A stretch of DNA of 64,000 nucleotides from Bacteroidales bacterium (GCA_030589895.1 JAUUZQ010000007.1:1-64000); one strand, 5' to 3'; numbered from the stretch's first letter, positions 19,298 to 30,086 are shown. The notes: a model not told the origin generated them from the letters alone. Program-made: numbers and translations.

Positions 19298-21523
19298 TTA
19301 TAATTCCGGTCTATAATCTGTAGCTGGAGGTGGCAAATCTTCTATTCTACTACCCCAATGCTTATTAGGTTTACTTCCCATATTCAATACCAATGTACCC
19401 CCATTAATCAAATCATTATGGGTAAACCACGGTTTATCCAGGGTTTCACCATTCAATGAGGCTTGCTGAATATATTTATTTATATCAGAGTTATTATTGG
19501 CAATCACCGTAAATTCATTACCATCAGAAAGTTTTATACTGATTTCATCAAAAACCGGACTCCCAATGCTATAAATAGGGACTCCAGGTGTTACCTGAAA
19601 AAATCCCATCATTGAGAACACGACAAAAGATGACATCCCTCCACCATCTTCATCTCCAGGTATTCCAAAAAGATTATCGGTAAAAAAGGTATTTAGAAGC
19701 ATACGAATACGCTTTTGTGTTTTCCATGGAGCTCCCAGATATGTGTAAATATAAGGTATGTGAAAGCTTGGTTCATTACCCATCACAAACTGGCCTACCA
19801 GACCAGAAGCATCAGGCTGGGTGTACCAAAACCTGAACTTTGTTTTACCCAGATCTTCTCTGAAAAGTTGATCAAGGATTGCTTCAGCCTCCTTCGAGCC
19901 ACCCATTAGATCAAATGTTCCATACAAATCATGTTTAGCAGACCAATTGTATGTATATGCATTATTTTCAGTGAAATACATACGATCTGCAAATCTTGGA
20001 TCATAAGGCTCAATCCAGATTCCCTTATCATCTTTCGGCCACATAATACCTTTATCCCTTCGAAAAACATTTTTATAATTTTCTGCTCTTCCTAAAAAAA
20101 GAGTTTCGTCTATACCAATATCAAGCTCAGCTGCCAGTCGTGCAATACACCAATCACTATAACTTGTTTCGATAGTTACAGATACCGATTGTCTTCTTTC
20201 CCATGGCAGGCTCACCTTCTCTACGGTCTCCTCCTCTCCAGGTCGTAATCCAGGCATATACCCGTTTTCATTATAAAAATCATCAAGAACCGTTTTAGGT
20301 CCATTTGCCCATGGAATCAGAGTTGCATCCAATGAATTCTTTTTAAGTCCGGCATAAGCAGTTTCCAGGTCAAAATCTCTGAGTCCTTTAAACCAGGCAT
20401 CTGCCATCCAAACAGCAGAAAAATTTCCTGTCATAGCAGGCCAATCACCAAAAATCAAAGCAAAAGATGGTATATATCCACCTTGCTCATACATTTTAAT
20501 ATATGATTTGATTCTTTCAGTCGCCATCTCCGGATTTAAGATCATATGAAGAGGCTCCAGTGCTATATAATTGTCCCATATCCAGTTATCCACATAAAAA
20601 GGTTCATCAGATTCATGAATATTATGATCATAGGCGCTATAATATTTCCCATATTCATTGATATCCACCATGCGCTCGTATGAACGATATAAAGCTGTAT
20701 AAAACACTCTCTTTTGAGCTTCAGTCCCACCTGACACATTGATCTGAGCAAAAGCCTTTTCCCAAACATCTTTGGCATTATCCTTCACAGACTCAAAATC
20801 CCAGTCAGGGATCTCATTTATCAGATTTTGTTTTGCCTGCTCAATGCTGATATAGGATATACCATATCGAAAAGATACCGTTTCAGCCTTGTCGCTCAAG
20901 CCTATTAAAAGTCGATTTTTATTGTTTTTTTTCTGGTAACGCACTTCATTTACATCACAATCGATTTCGGAATAAAAGTATGCCTTCATTCCTGCAAACT
21001 CTTCTGTCCCGGTAATAATTCTCTTATCAGTCACCTCAATATCTCCCTTTCCATTTAAAACTCCCAATCTGATAAAATTCTCATCTTTATTCGCAAAATG
21101 AAGTTTAAAAAATCCACTCCTGGCCTGAGGTGAGAATTCCAAAGAGTCCCCGGTTTTTTCAAATGAAGTACTATAATAATATGGTCTTAACTCTTCCAGT
21201 CCATATTCAAATTTCTCATCCCAGGTAGTATTATCTACTGGTCCACTAAGCGGCATAAATGCAAATACAGAATATATTCTATGTGAAGAATTGGTCAGAG
21301 GAAAATTACTAATCCGATCATCCAGATGATCCTTTCTCATTGGAAATACTCTCACCAAACTATTAGGCAGATGTATTGTTGGACGCGTTGGTTTCAAGAT
21401 TACTCCAACACCGCCAATCGAAGGATCAACATATTGTAAATTAGATTCTTCTGTCTCTGTACAAGATAAAACTGAACTTATAAATAAGGTTGCTATCCAG
21501 AATATTTTACTTCTATGCACCAT
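19298..21523 (-). CDS. GH92 family alpha-mannosidase, divergent N-terminus
   Basis: YVDPSIGGVGVILKPTRPTIHLPNSLVRVFPMRKDHLDDRISNFPL, GNEPSFHIPYIYTYLGAPWKTQ, GDEDGGGMSSFVVFSMMGF. Confidence 0.92.
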   Translation of the reverse strand: MVHRSKIFWIATLFISSVLSCTETEESNLQYVDPSIGGVGVILKPTRPTIHLPNSLVRVFPMRKDHLDDRISNFPLTNSSHRIYSVFAFMPLSGPVDNTTWDEKFEYGLEELRPYYYSTSFEKTGDSLEFSPQARSGFFKLHFANKDENFIRLGVLNGKGDIEVTDKRIITGTEEFAGMKAYFYSEIDCDVNEVRYQKKNNKNRLLIGLSDKAETVSFRYGISYISIEQAKQNLINEIPDWDFESVKDNAKDVWEKAFAQINVSGGTEAQKRVFYTALYRSYERMVDINEYGKYYSAYDHNIHESDEPFYVDNWIWDNYIALEPLHMILNPEMATERIKSYIKMYEQGGYIPSFALIFGDWPAMTGNFSAVWMADAWFKGLRDFDLETAYAGLKKNSLDATLIPWANGPKTVLDDFYNENGYMPGLRPGEEETVEKVSLPWERRQSVSVTIETSYSDWCIARLAAELDIGIDETLFLGRAENYKNVFRRDKGIMWPKDDKGIWIEPYDPRFADRMYFTENNAYTYNWSAKHDLYGTFDLMGGSKEAEAILDQLFREDLGKTKFRFWYTQPDASGLVGQFVMGNEPSFHIPYIYTYLGAPWKTQKRIRMLLNTFFTDNLFGIPGDEDGGGMSSFVVFSMMGFFQVTPGVPIYSIGSPVFDEISIKLSDGNEFTVIANNNSDINKYIQQASLNGETLDKPWFTHNDLINGGTLVLNMGSKPNKHWGSRIEDLPPPATDYRPEL

Positions 21524-21637
21524 AATTGTAAATTAATTAAACGATGAATTATCAAATTCATCTATATATAAGTGTCTCAAGCAAAAATACAGCCTCTTCA
21601 TGACAATCAATTACCGGGATACATTATAAACCTCTTG

Positions 21638-22831
21638 TTATTTTTTCCTGTCTGCTAATTCCCTGACAATTTTATAAAGCGTCGAATAGGTTTCGCCGTC
21701 AATCTTACAATGTCTGGCAAGAATTAGATTTGGATCTCCTCCATATTTTGAAAAAAATATTTTATCCCCCTGATTTGGCTCTCCCTTCTCATCAGTCGCC
21801 ATAAAAGAGCATCCCTTCACCCAGGCTTCTAAAATCAAAGAGTACTCTTTACCTCTTTCTAAACCAGCCAATATTGGAATCATCAATCTGTCATCACTAT
21901 TCAATTTTCGCGATAAATCGCAACCAACACGAAAAATTGTGTCACTAAGTGCCTTGTTTGAGAATCTTTCAAGAAGATCATCGATATGACTACTTAATTG
22001 ATTGCGAGTAAATACAGCTGGATAGATATCAAGTAAAATCTCAGCAGATTGAAGCATGGTACTTTGAGTAATCTCCCAAATAGACTTAACAGCCAGGGCT
22101 TCCCATGTATACTTAAGACTGGGATTATAAAAATTAGCTTGATAAGCCAAGGCAGCATGTCCCATATTATGAATGAAAACCTTTCGATCAACCCATGCTT
22201 TCATAGCTGACTTTGGTGCCAATCCATCAATATTTGGAATAACATTTCTGAAAGCTAACTGATCTACTATCAATGTATTATATGGTTCTGCAATAATTGA
22301 AAGGGGGTCTTTTCTAATTTGCTCCTCTGGTGTAATTGGAACCATTTTTCCAATGCTTGTTTCAACCAGGCCAACATATTGTTCAATTGGAACCTTAGTC
22401 AGTCTCTCTAATAATTGCTTCCTCATAATTGAAGCAGCATTTCTATCATTCTCGGCTAAAATAATATCAATTGGATCATCCTTCTTTAAAAAATATCTTT
22501 TCTCAATTCCTGCCGCCAGTAGTCCTGAAAGACTAATCAATCCTCTTTTCCCAACTGAAACAGCAATAATATCAGCATTCACAATACTATCTATAAGCTG
22601 CTCTCTGTCATTTAAATGTATTGCAGATACATTTCTAACCATATGATCACCTTCCTTTTCAGGATGGTTATTATCGCGGGTTATTACCTTGTAACATCCT
22701 TTCTCATTCAATAAATCAACAATCTCTTTGTTAATATCAGTAAAAACAATTTCATACTCAGCCTTACTGAACAATTGTCCAATAAACGATCTTCCAATTT
22801 TCCCGGCACCAAAAAGAAGTATTTTTTTCAT
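21638..22831 (-). CDS. mtlD: Mannitol-1-phosphate 5-dehydrogenase family protein
   Basis: Rossmann MKKILLFGAGKIGRSFIGQLF; DRKVFIHNMGHAALAY (KxxxNxxH) of the long-chain polyol dehydrogenases. Confidence 0.85.
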   Translation of the reverse strand: MKKILLFGAGKIGRSFIGQLFSKAEYEIVFTDINKEIVDLLNEKGCYKVITRDNNHPEKEGDHMVRNVSAIHLNDREQLIDSIVNADIIAVSVGKRGLISLSGLLAAGIEKRYFLKKDDPIDIILAENDRNAASIMRKQLLERLTKVPIEQYVGLVETSIGKMVPITPEEQIRKDPLSIIAEPYNTLIVDQLAFRNVIPNIDGLAPKSAMKAWVDRKVFIHNMGHAALAYQANFYNPSLKYTWEALAVKSIWEITQSTMLQSAEILLDIYPAVFTRNQLSSHIDDLLERFSNKALSDTIFRVGCDLSRKLNSDDRLMIPILAGLERGKEYSLILEAWVKGCSFMATDEKGEPNQGDKIFFSKYGGDPNLILARHCKIDGETYSTLYKIVRELADRKK

Positions 22832-22868
22832 AGAAATGATAAATGTTCAGTATTAATAAAATAGCTTT

Positions 22869-24215
22869 CTAATCTATTTCCAATTGTTTTTGTATCTCTT
22901 CAAGGGATACTCCTTTGGTTTCGCGCATAACAAATACAACCCATATTAATTGTCCAACCATACATAAAGCATAGAAGGCAAATGTAAAACCTCCCGATAT
23001 TTGTGCAATGAGAGGAAATGTCCACGAAATTATAGCTGCAGCTATCCAGTGAGTTGTTGAGCCAAGTGATTGACCTCTTGCCCTGACCCTGTTTGGAAAA
23101 ATCTCACTGAGATAAACCCAGATTACAGCACCCTGTCCAAATGCATGAGATGCTGCAAATAGAAAAATACTAACGAGCACAACCCGGCTACCCAATTCGG
23201 TGAAATTATCACCAAATTTAAAAAATGCCCAGGCTGTTATACTCAGACTAATTATATATCCTACTGAGCCATAGATCATCAGCTTTTTACGTCCGATACG
23301 GTCAATAACCGCCATTGCAGCCAGTGTAAAAATAAAAAAGACACCTCCTATTCCCATTGAGTTCAAGAGTGCTGAACTCTTTTCAAAACCAGCCATTTTA
23401 AATATATGAGGAGCATAATAGAGCACAGCATTTATTCCTGAAAATTGGTTGAACAGGGCCAACGCTATCGCAAGCATGATAGGAACTCGATATTTTCTGA
23501 TAAAAAACTTCTCCTTTGATAAATTTAGGTGTTTAGCCAGAGAGTTTTGAATTTCTTTAAGCTCCATAGAAATATCTCCGTTATCAGTACCACATCTCTC
23601 CAGTACACTCCTTGCTTCATCATTGTATCCTTTTGCAATCAACCATCTGGGGCTTCGGGGAGTAAAAAATAAAAAACTGAAAAATAGTATAGCAGGAACG
23701 GCTTCAACTCCAAACATCCAACGCCACTCAAACTCACCCAGATTAAGATCGGCAATAATATAATTTGAAAGGTATGCCAACAACATTCCAAAAACTATAT
23801 TCAATTGAGCAATAGAAACAAGCCTTCCCCTGAATCTTGCCGGTGATATCTCAGCAATATACATGGGTGAAACTACAGATGCCCCTCCAACACCCAATCC
23901 CCCGATCAAACGAAAAAACAGGAAACTATACCAGTTCAATGAAAGCCCGGATCCAATAGCTGATATAAAAAAAAGCAGTGCTAACCAGAACAGTACATAC
24001 CTTCTCCCATACCTGTCTGCAATTTTCCCAATTGTCAGAGCACCAATTATTGTACCTATCAAAGCGCTAGCTACCGTAAATCCTAATTCAAAGGGAGACA
24101 ATTCAAATACCGTTGAAAGCCATGAAGTTGTTCCTGAGATAACCGCTGTATCAAAACCAAACAGCAATCCCCCAAGGGCAGCAACAATAGAAGAGAATAC
24201 CAACGTACGTTTCAT
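22869..24215 (-). CDS. MFS sugar:H+ symporter (SP family, XylE/GalP-like)
   Basis: GGLLFGFDTAVISGT, DRYGRRYVL, PMYIAEISPARFRGRLVS, YLSEIFPNRVRARGQ. Confidence 0.94.
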   Translation of the reverse strand: MKRTLVFSSIVAALGGLLFGFDTAVISGTTSWLSTVFELSPFELGFTVASALIGTIIGALTIGKIADRYGRRYVLFWLALLFFISAIGSGLSLNWYSFLFFRLIGGLGVGGASVVSPMYIAEISPARFRGRLVSIAQLNIVFGMLLAYLSNYIIADLNLGEFEWRWMFGVEAVPAILFFSFLFFTPRSPRWLIAKGYNDEARSVLERCGTDNGDISMELKEIQNSLAKHLNLSKEKFFIRKYRVPIMLAIALALFNQFSGINAVLYYAPHIFKMAGFEKSSALLNSMGIGGVFFIFTLAAMAVIDRIGRKKLMIYGSVGYIISLSITAWAFFKFGDNFTELGSRVVLVSIFLFAASHAFGQGAVIWVYLSEIFPNRVRARGQSLGSTTHWIAAAIISWTFPLIAQISGGFTFAFYALCMVGQLIWVVFVMRETKGVSLEEIQKQLEID

Positions 24216-24223
24216 AAAATATA

Positions 24224-25420
24224 TTATATATAAAATCCTTTTATCTGATGTTTATAAAGTTCGAAGTAGGGTTCGATCAGGTCTCTTTTATCCCCTCTAT
24301 TCTCCTCTTCAAACATCCCTCCTAAATAGAAACAGGATGCCCCTCCCGATACAATTCCCCAGGAACAAGCTTCAAATATATCAGGTTTACCTACACCTTC
24401 TTGTATCTGAGACACTAAGGAGAAGAGAACTCCACCCACAAAATTATCACCACAACCTGTAGTATCTCCGGAACTTCCCCTCTTCAATTCTTCAGAAATA
24501 GCACTTGAAATCGGCATCTCAGTAGCTTCTAATGCCTTGAATACAGTCCCTTTAGAATAAACATTTATATTTTCAGTTCCACTTGTAACGATTACAGCTC
24601 CGGTTCCTTTTTCAGAGAAAAACTTCATAGCCTCATTTAAACTGGACTTCCCACTCAAACGCAGAGCCTCCTCCATATCCATCATTAAAAGATCAATATT
24701 TGAATAACTTTCATCACTTTTTCCCAAAGGCCATTTCTTGTTTGGATCTGCCTTTTCATTCCTGAAATCATAAACTGTATTTACAATAGTGATGCAAGCA
24801 CTGGACTTTGCTTTTTCGAGCAATTCAGTCATGTGATCATGAATTAGAGGGACCAATGCAGTTCCTCCAAATATAACCACGTCTGATGAAAAGAAATCTC
24901 CATTCAATTTATCAGGAGAATATTCCCAGGCCACTCCAATAGAATTAATGAATATTCTCTCTCCATTACCCTGATCATAGTCAGGATCTGAAAGTACTAC
25001 AGTTGTAGGAGTATCTCCATCGGCAAGTATATAGTTGTCAACTATCAGGGGAGTATCCCTTAATAAGGATATAATAAAATCACCATAAGCATCAGCTCCT
25101 CTTCCTCCATAGAAGTGATATTCACAATCTCTATTATCAGTCATTTGCGCTGCATGAATCAGGGATACAATTGCCGGACCACCAATATTGACCTTGTCTG
25201 GTGATCTTTCTGAAATTATTTCCTCCAAATTCGATTGAAGATCCCCAGCGTCGAATTCCTCAAATTCCTCTTTAAAAACCAGATGACCCGGGGTTAATCC
25301 ACCATCGCTTTTCTCTTTGGATAGAAATGAGATAAAATTGTCGGCGCTAAACGAAATATTATTGTATAAACGATCAACCAAGCTACATCCCACACCCGAA
25401 ACTATAAGTTTCTTTGCCAT
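24224..25420 (-). CDS. PfkB family carbohydrate kinase
   Basis: C-terminal signature RGSSGDTTGCGDNFVGGVLFSL; VNIGGPAIVSLIHAAQM; YGGRGADAYGDFI. Confidence 0.9.
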   Translation of the reverse strand: MAKKLIVSGVGCSLVDRLYNNISFSADNFISFLSKEKSDGGLTPGHLVFKEEFEEFDAGDLQSNLEEIISERSPDKVNIGGPAIVSLIHAAQMTDNRDCEYHFYGGRGADAYGDFIISLLRDTPLIVDNYILADGDTPTTVVLSDPDYDQGNGERIFINSIGVAWEYSPDKLNGDFFSSDVVIFGGTALVPLIHDHMTELLEKAKSSACITIVNTVYDFRNEKADPNKKWPLGKSDESYSNIDLLMMDMEEALRLSGKSSLNEAMKFFSEKGTGAVIVTSGTENINVYSKGTVFKALEATEMPISSAISEELKRGSSGDTTGCGDNFVGGVLFSLVSQIQEGVGKPDIFEACSWGIVSGGASCFYLGGMFEEENRGDKRDLIEPYFELYKHQIKGFYI

Positions 25421-25422
25421 TA

Positions 25423-26097
25423 TTAAATATATTTTCTATAATCAGATGCCAACAAATGCAATGGCTCCTCATCTTCTATAATTTCAGGAAATCTTCCAAT
25501 CGATTCATAAAAACGATTATCGGAACTATCATTGTTGACAGCGCTCACCTCTCCAACCAAAACTCTCCCTTTCCCCTTTTCTCCATAAAAACGATGATAC
25601 AGCCCCTGCTCCAGACATATGCTTTCCCCGGGAGACAGGATAACACTCTCTCCTCCCCTTACCGTTCGAATTATACCATCAACCTTAACTTCAATATCAT
25701 CCTCAGAGAAATTTTCATCACTATCAGAATTATACAGATCAATTACCAGGTTTCCTCCACCACGGTTAATTATATCTTCCATTTTACTCCAGTGAAAATG
25801 CATAGGGGTCTCCTGCATCTCCTCAACAATCATAATTTTCTCAGCATATATCTTTTTATCTCTTAGTAGATTCCCATTCCTCATCGTAAATAGAATTAAC
25901 CCTCTCTTATGGAAATCACCGCTTCCAAAATCGGTCAGATCCCATCCAAGCATATTATCCACAATCTCCCGACATGACACATATTTACCTCTCCAATCTT
26001 CTGGTTTCCAATATGCCCATATCGGCAACTTAAAATTCATCTGTTCAAGAAATTCTATGGAACTACTGATTAATTGATTCATTTCAGCTCTTCTCAT
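25423..26097 (-). CDS. D-lyxose ketol-isomerase family (cupin; possible D-mannose isomerase)
   Basis: ETPMHFHWSKMEDIINRGGGNLVIDLYN...VILSPGESICLEQGLYHRF; metal-binding cupin pattern of D-lyxose isomerases; stop only 2 nt from the kinase start. Confidence 0.88.
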   Translation of the reverse strand: MRRAEMNQLISSSIEFLEQMNFKLPIWAYWKPEDWRGKYVSCREIVDNMLGWDLTDFGSGDFHKRGLILFTMRNGNLLRDKKIYAEKIMIVEEMQETPMHFHWSKMEDIINRGGGNLVIDLYNSDSDENFSEDDIEVKVDGIIRTVRGGESVILSPGESICLEQGLYHRFYGEKGKGRVLVGEVSAVNNDSSDNRFYESIGRFPEIIEDEEPLHLLASDYRKYI

Positions 26098-26370
26098 CTA
26101 CTTATATATTATATGATTAATAAAACGATCCTGTCAACTCCTTCAGGAATCATGAGTTCTACACAAAAAGCATCAATTTAAAAAAACTAAAATACTCAAT
26201 TTTAAGAGATCCTAAAAGAATAAATATGCATAAAACCAAATTATTAAAATCATAAGAGATTGAAGAACCGGGGGCTGACTATCGCTCAATATTCCCGGTA
26301 TAAATAAGCTCCTCTGAAAATTATAAACCATTGGAAAGTGAACTATCGTCGACTGTCTGCTGAAAGACAA

Positions 26371-26403
26371 AAAAAAACCTGTCTCATAAGAAACAGGTTT
26401 AAA
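26371..26403 (-). terminator. Hairpin terminator downstream of tatA
   Basis: AAACCTGT...ACAGGTTT stem (26375-26382/26393-26400) with T-tract on the minus strand. Confidence 0.75.
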
Positions 26404-26424
26404 TACATAATAAATTATTATTGA

Positions 26425-26652
26425 TCAGGCTTCGCCATTTTCAATCTTCTTCTCATCACCATCATCTACATCATCACCATCATCACCATTAGACTCATCG
26501 TCCTTTGTGGCTTTCTTGAACTCTTTCATACCTTGTCCGATCCCCCTCATTAATTCAGGAATTTTTTTGCCGCCAAATAAAAAGACGATTGCTAAAACAA
26601 GAATGATAATTTGCCAGGGGCCGGGAATTCCAAGGATCACAAAAGCTTCCAT
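26425..26652 (-). CDS. tatA: Sec-independent protein translocase TatA/E
   Basis: GPWQIIILVLAIVFLFGGKKIPELMRGIGQGMKEFKKA, acidic C-tail. Confidence 0.93.
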   Translation of the reverse strand: MEAFVILGIPGPWQIIILVLAIVFLFGGKKIPELMRGIGQGMKEFKKATKDDESNGDDGDDVDDGDEKKIENGEA

Positions 26653-26727
26653 ATTCTAATATTTTAATTATTTTTCTGATGCAAAATTAAACAATTATTT
26701 CAAGCTTAAAAACAAATATGTCTAAGT

Positions 26728-28053
26728 TTATTGAAACAAGCCAATAATATCATTCATATTCGCATATACCAGGAGGCTCAGGAGAAGAACCATTCCTACC
26801 ATTTGAGCATACTCCATAAATTTGTCTCCCGGCTTCCTTCCGGATATCATTTCGAACAATAAAAACATCACATGCCCTCCATCCAAGGCGGGAATAGGCA
26901 ATAAATTCATGATTGCCAGCATGATACTTAAAAATGCAGTAAAGTTCCAGAAATGATGCCAGTCCCATGTGGGAGGAAAAAAGCTCGCAATTTTAATAAA
27001 CCCGCCTAATGATTTATGTGCTTCATATTTTTTAGGACTAAGAAGCATTTTCAGAGATTTCAGATAACTTTGCGTAGTTTCCCAGCCTTTTACTATTCCA
27101 GCCGGAATAGCTTCAATAATATTATACTTATGCTCAACTGATTCGAAAAAATAAAAATCATCAAAATTGGCTCGTATTCCAATCAATCCTGATTCATTGG
27201 AAGTAATTGGAAAATCAATTATTTCTGACTCACGCTTTACAGTCATTGAAAAAGCGAGATCTGGTTGCTTTGCAAGAAACGATTGAAATTCATCATAAAA
27301 TTGAATAGGCTCACCATCTAGTGCAATAACCTTATCTCCAAGCTGGATACCGGCTTTCTCAGCTGGAAGGCCTTCATACAATACATCGATTTCAAACGGA
27401 AACCGAGGAAGTACAAGTCTTGCTTCACTTTTTAAAATTCGGGGTAAAATGCTCTCATCTATATCGATCTCGATGATTTTTCCATCCCTTTCCACCTTCA
27501 TTGTCTGTGGTTCAAAAATAAGAAGATCGTGAGGGATAGAAGTCCATCTATCAACCTTTCTATCGTCAAGCATTAAAATTTTATCCCCATTCCTGATACC
27601 CAGATCGTATCCGATACTATCAACTACAACTCCATATTTCAGGTTTTCCATGGGTACATATTTTTCTCCCCATGTATATGAAACTATGATATACAGAAAA
27701 ACTGCAAGTAAAAAATTAACCATTACGCCACCCAGCATAATCAATAGCCGTTGCCATGTCTTTTTTGACCTGAATTCCCATGGTTGTGGTGGCTTCTTCA
27801 TTGCTTCCTTGTCCATGGATTCATCAATCATTCCACTGATCTTCACATAACCTCCCAGGGGAAGCCAGCCAATTCCATATTCAGTCTCACCAATCTTTTT
27901 CTTAAAAAGTGAAAAACCCGCATCGAAAAATAAATAAAACTTCTCAACTCTTGTCTTAAAAGCCTTGGCAAGCAGGAAATGGCCCATTTCATGCAGCACA
28001 ATAAGGATTGATAAACTCAGTAATAACTGTCCGGCTTGTGATAATATCTCCAT
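26728..28053 (-). CDS. rseP: RIP metalloprotease RseP (site-2 protease)
   Basis: VLHEMGHFLLAK (HExxH), PDZ regions, NLLPIPALDGGH. Confidence 0.96.
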   Translation of the reverse strand: MEILSQAGQLLLSLSILIVLHEMGHFLLAKAFKTRVEKFYLFFDAGFSLFKKKIGETEYGIGWLPLGGYVKISGMIDESMDKEAMKKPPQPWEFRSKKTWQRLLIMLGGVMVNFLLAVFLYIIVSYTWGEKYVPMENLKYGVVVDSIGYDLGIRNGDKILMLDDRKVDRWTSIPHDLLIFEPQTMKVERDGKIIEIDIDESILPRILKSEARLVLPRFPFEIDVLYEGLPAEKAGIQLGDKVIALDGEPIQFYDEFQSFLAKQPDLAFSMTVKRESEIIDFPITSNESGLIGIRANFDDFYFFESVEHKYNIIEAIPAGIVKGWETTQSYLKSLKMLLSPKKYEAHKSLGGFIKIASFFPPTWDWHHFWNFTAFLSIMLAIMNLLPIPALDGGHVMFLLFEMISGRKPGDKFMEYAQMVGMVLLLSLLVYANMNDIIGLFQ

Positions 28054-28061
28054 TCTCTCTT

Positions 28062-29210
28062 CTATATAAATTGTTGCGAAATCTTTCTGCCCATCATATC
28101 AGATTCAATCAGATCGTCCAAATCTGGCTTTTGAATGTGCAGCGATTTAGCAAGCGTTTGTTCAATAACTTCCGGGATTTCTAAGAATCCGATTTTCTCT
28201 TTCAGAAAAGCATCAACTGCAGTCTCATTGGCTGCATTCATTATACATGGCCAATTCCCACCTTTTTCCAATGCTTCAAAAGAAATTGCAAGATTACGAA
28301 AAATTTTCGTATCGGGCGCCTGAAATGTCAAATTTGGATACTCAATAAAACTAAGACGTTTAAAACCGGAACTTAATCGCTCAGGAAACCCCAGTGCGTA
28401 TTGTATTGGCAGCTTCATATCCGGCGGTCCCATTTGAGCCTTCACCGACCCATCTATAAACTGTACCATTGAGTGTATAACAGACTGGGGATGAACAACA
28501 ACATCAATTTGAGATGGTTTCAGGTTAAACAGCCATTTTGCCTCAATAACTTCAAGTCCCTTGTTCATTAATGAAGCAGAATCAACTGTTATCTTCGGGC
28601 CCATGCACCAATTTGGGTGTTTCAATGCATCTTGTAATGTAACATGCTTTAAATCACCGGCAGACATATTCAGAAAAGGACCTCCTGATGCAGTAAGTAT
28701 AATCTTTTCAATTGTATGAAGTGATTCGCCTGTCAAAGACTGAAAGATGGCAGAGTGTTCAGAATCGACAGGGATAATGGCCACCCCTTTCTCCCTGGCC
28801 AACTCCATGATCAGCTCTCCTGCCACTACCATTGTCTCTTTGTTGGCCAGGGCAATATTTTTCCCCGCCTCAATAGCCTTAATTGTAGGAACAAGACCTG
28901 CAAAGCCAACCATGGCTGTAAGCACCATATCTATAGAATCCATCTCCACTACCTGGCTCAGCGCATCTTCACCACAAAAAACCTTAATTGGCAAATCGCT
29001 CAAGGCATCACTTAAATCATTGTAATGATCCTCATTGCCAATGACGACAGTATTGGGTGTAAATTCAATTGCTTGATTTATCAGGAGTTCCAGATTATTT
29101 TGTGCAGAAAGAACTTCTACACTAAACTTGTCTGAATGGTCACGGATTACATCTAGTGCCTGGGTGCCAATAGAACCGGTAGATCCAAGAATCGCAATAC
29201 CTCTTTTCAT
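28062..29210 (-). CDS. dxr: 1-deoxy-D-xylulose-5-phosphate reductoisomerase
   Basis: KRGIAILGSTGSIGTQALDVIRDH, IPVDSEHSAIFQ, TASGGPF, HPNWCMGPKITVDSASLMNKGLE. Confidence 0.97.
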   Translation of the reverse strand: MKRGIAILGSTGSIGTQALDVIRDHSDKFSVEVLSAQNNLELLINQAIEFTPNTVVIGNEDHYNDLSDALSDLPIKVFCGEDALSQVVEMDSIDMVLTAMVGFAGLVPTIKAIEAGKNIALANKETMVVAGELIMELAREKGVAIIPVDSEHSAIFQSLTGESLHTIEKIILTASGGPFLNMSAGDLKHVTLQDALKHPNWCMGPKITVDSASLMNKGLEVIEAKWLFNLKPSQIDVVVHPQSVIHSMVQFIDGSVKAQMGPPDMKLPIQYALGFPERLSSGFKRLSFIEYPNLTFQAPDTKIFRNLAISFEALEKGGNWPCIMNAANETAVDAFLKEKIGFLEIPEVIEQTLAKSLHIQKPDLDDLIESDMMGRKISQQFI

Positions 29211-29213
29211 ACC

Positions 29214-30086
29214 TTAAAATACTATATAGTTAACAGGATCGAGTGGAACACCATTGTGCCACAATTCTAAATGAAGATGAGGACCTGTGGTAAGCTCACC
29301 TGAATTGCCAATCACAGCAATGGCATCTCCGGCATTAACAATCTCTCCTTCACTTTTGAATAATTCTGCATTATGTTTGTATACAGACATCAGATTGTTG
29401 TCATGTTGTATCTGGATAACATAACCCGTTTCAAGTGTCCATGCCGCCAGAATAACTGTCCCGGCAAGAGTTGCTTTTACTACTTCATTGGGACCAGCCA
29501 CCAGATCAACGCCATAGTGATTTTCAAGTGGATTGAATGAATTGGTAATAATTCCCTGCACCGGAGTAAAAAAATGGAGTTCATGCAAATTCTTGCCATT
29601 TGCAGGTTTATCTAAAACGCTTAGTCTGAATTGCTCTTCTGCCTCAACCTGCTCTCTAAGAATTGAATCATTTTCGGATCTTATAAAAACGATGTCATCC
29701 TGCCCCTTAAGAGTAGAAGTATCGTTCAGATAATTCTCAGGCATCTCTCCATTTACAATTCGGTTTATATTCTGAAAATACTGATCACGCATCGCCAATT
29801 CTCTCTCAATTGAATCAAGCTTCATGGCATTTTGGCGAATATGGTGACTCATCATTGCATCGGGATAACCGGGAATGAACTCCTTGATAGGTGTATATGC
29901 AATCACAGTATAAACTATGGCAATAACCAGGATCAATATAAAACCACTAACAGCGAAAATATTTAAGCGTGATAAGCGAATAAAGCCCACCTCCTCAAAA
30001 GTACTTTCGTTTAGTACCACTAATCGGTACTTATGCATCAATTTCTTAAGAAACCGATTCCTCTTTTTAGCATTTTTCTTCACCAT
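29214..30086 (-). CDS. M23 family metallopeptidase
   Basis: HYGVDLVAGPNEVVKATLAGTV, GPHLHLELWHNG; N-terminal TM. Confidence 0.94.
   Translation of the reverse strand: MVKKNAKKRNRFLKKLMHKYRLVVLNESTFEEVGFIRLSRLNIFAVSGFILILVIAIVYTVIAYTPIKEFIPGYPDAMMSHHIRQNAMKLDSIERELAMRDQYFQNINRIVNGEMPENYLNDTSTLKGQDDIVFIRSENDSILREQVEAEEQFRLSVLDKPANGKNLHELHFFTPVQGIITNSFNPLENHYGVDLVAGPNEVVKATLAGTVILAAWTLETGYVIQIQHDNNLMSVYKHNAELFKSEGEIVNAGDAIAVIGNSGELTTGPHLHLELWHNGVPLDPVNYIVF

Noticed and set aside
23863-24462. 199-aa plus-strand ORF opposite the MFS and PfkB kinase genes
   Set aside because: Antisense to two strongly supported CDSs; low-complexity composition and no recognisable domain.
25414-25866. 150-aa plus-strand ORF opposite the lyxose isomerase gene
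   Set aside because: Shadow ORF; the isomerase metal-binding motifs on the minus strand are convincing.
26100-26370. Possible small RNA or gene remnant between lyxose isomerase and tatA
   Set aside because: No convincing ORF, hairpin or conserved motif apart from the tatA terminator; likely the promoter region of the isomerase operon.
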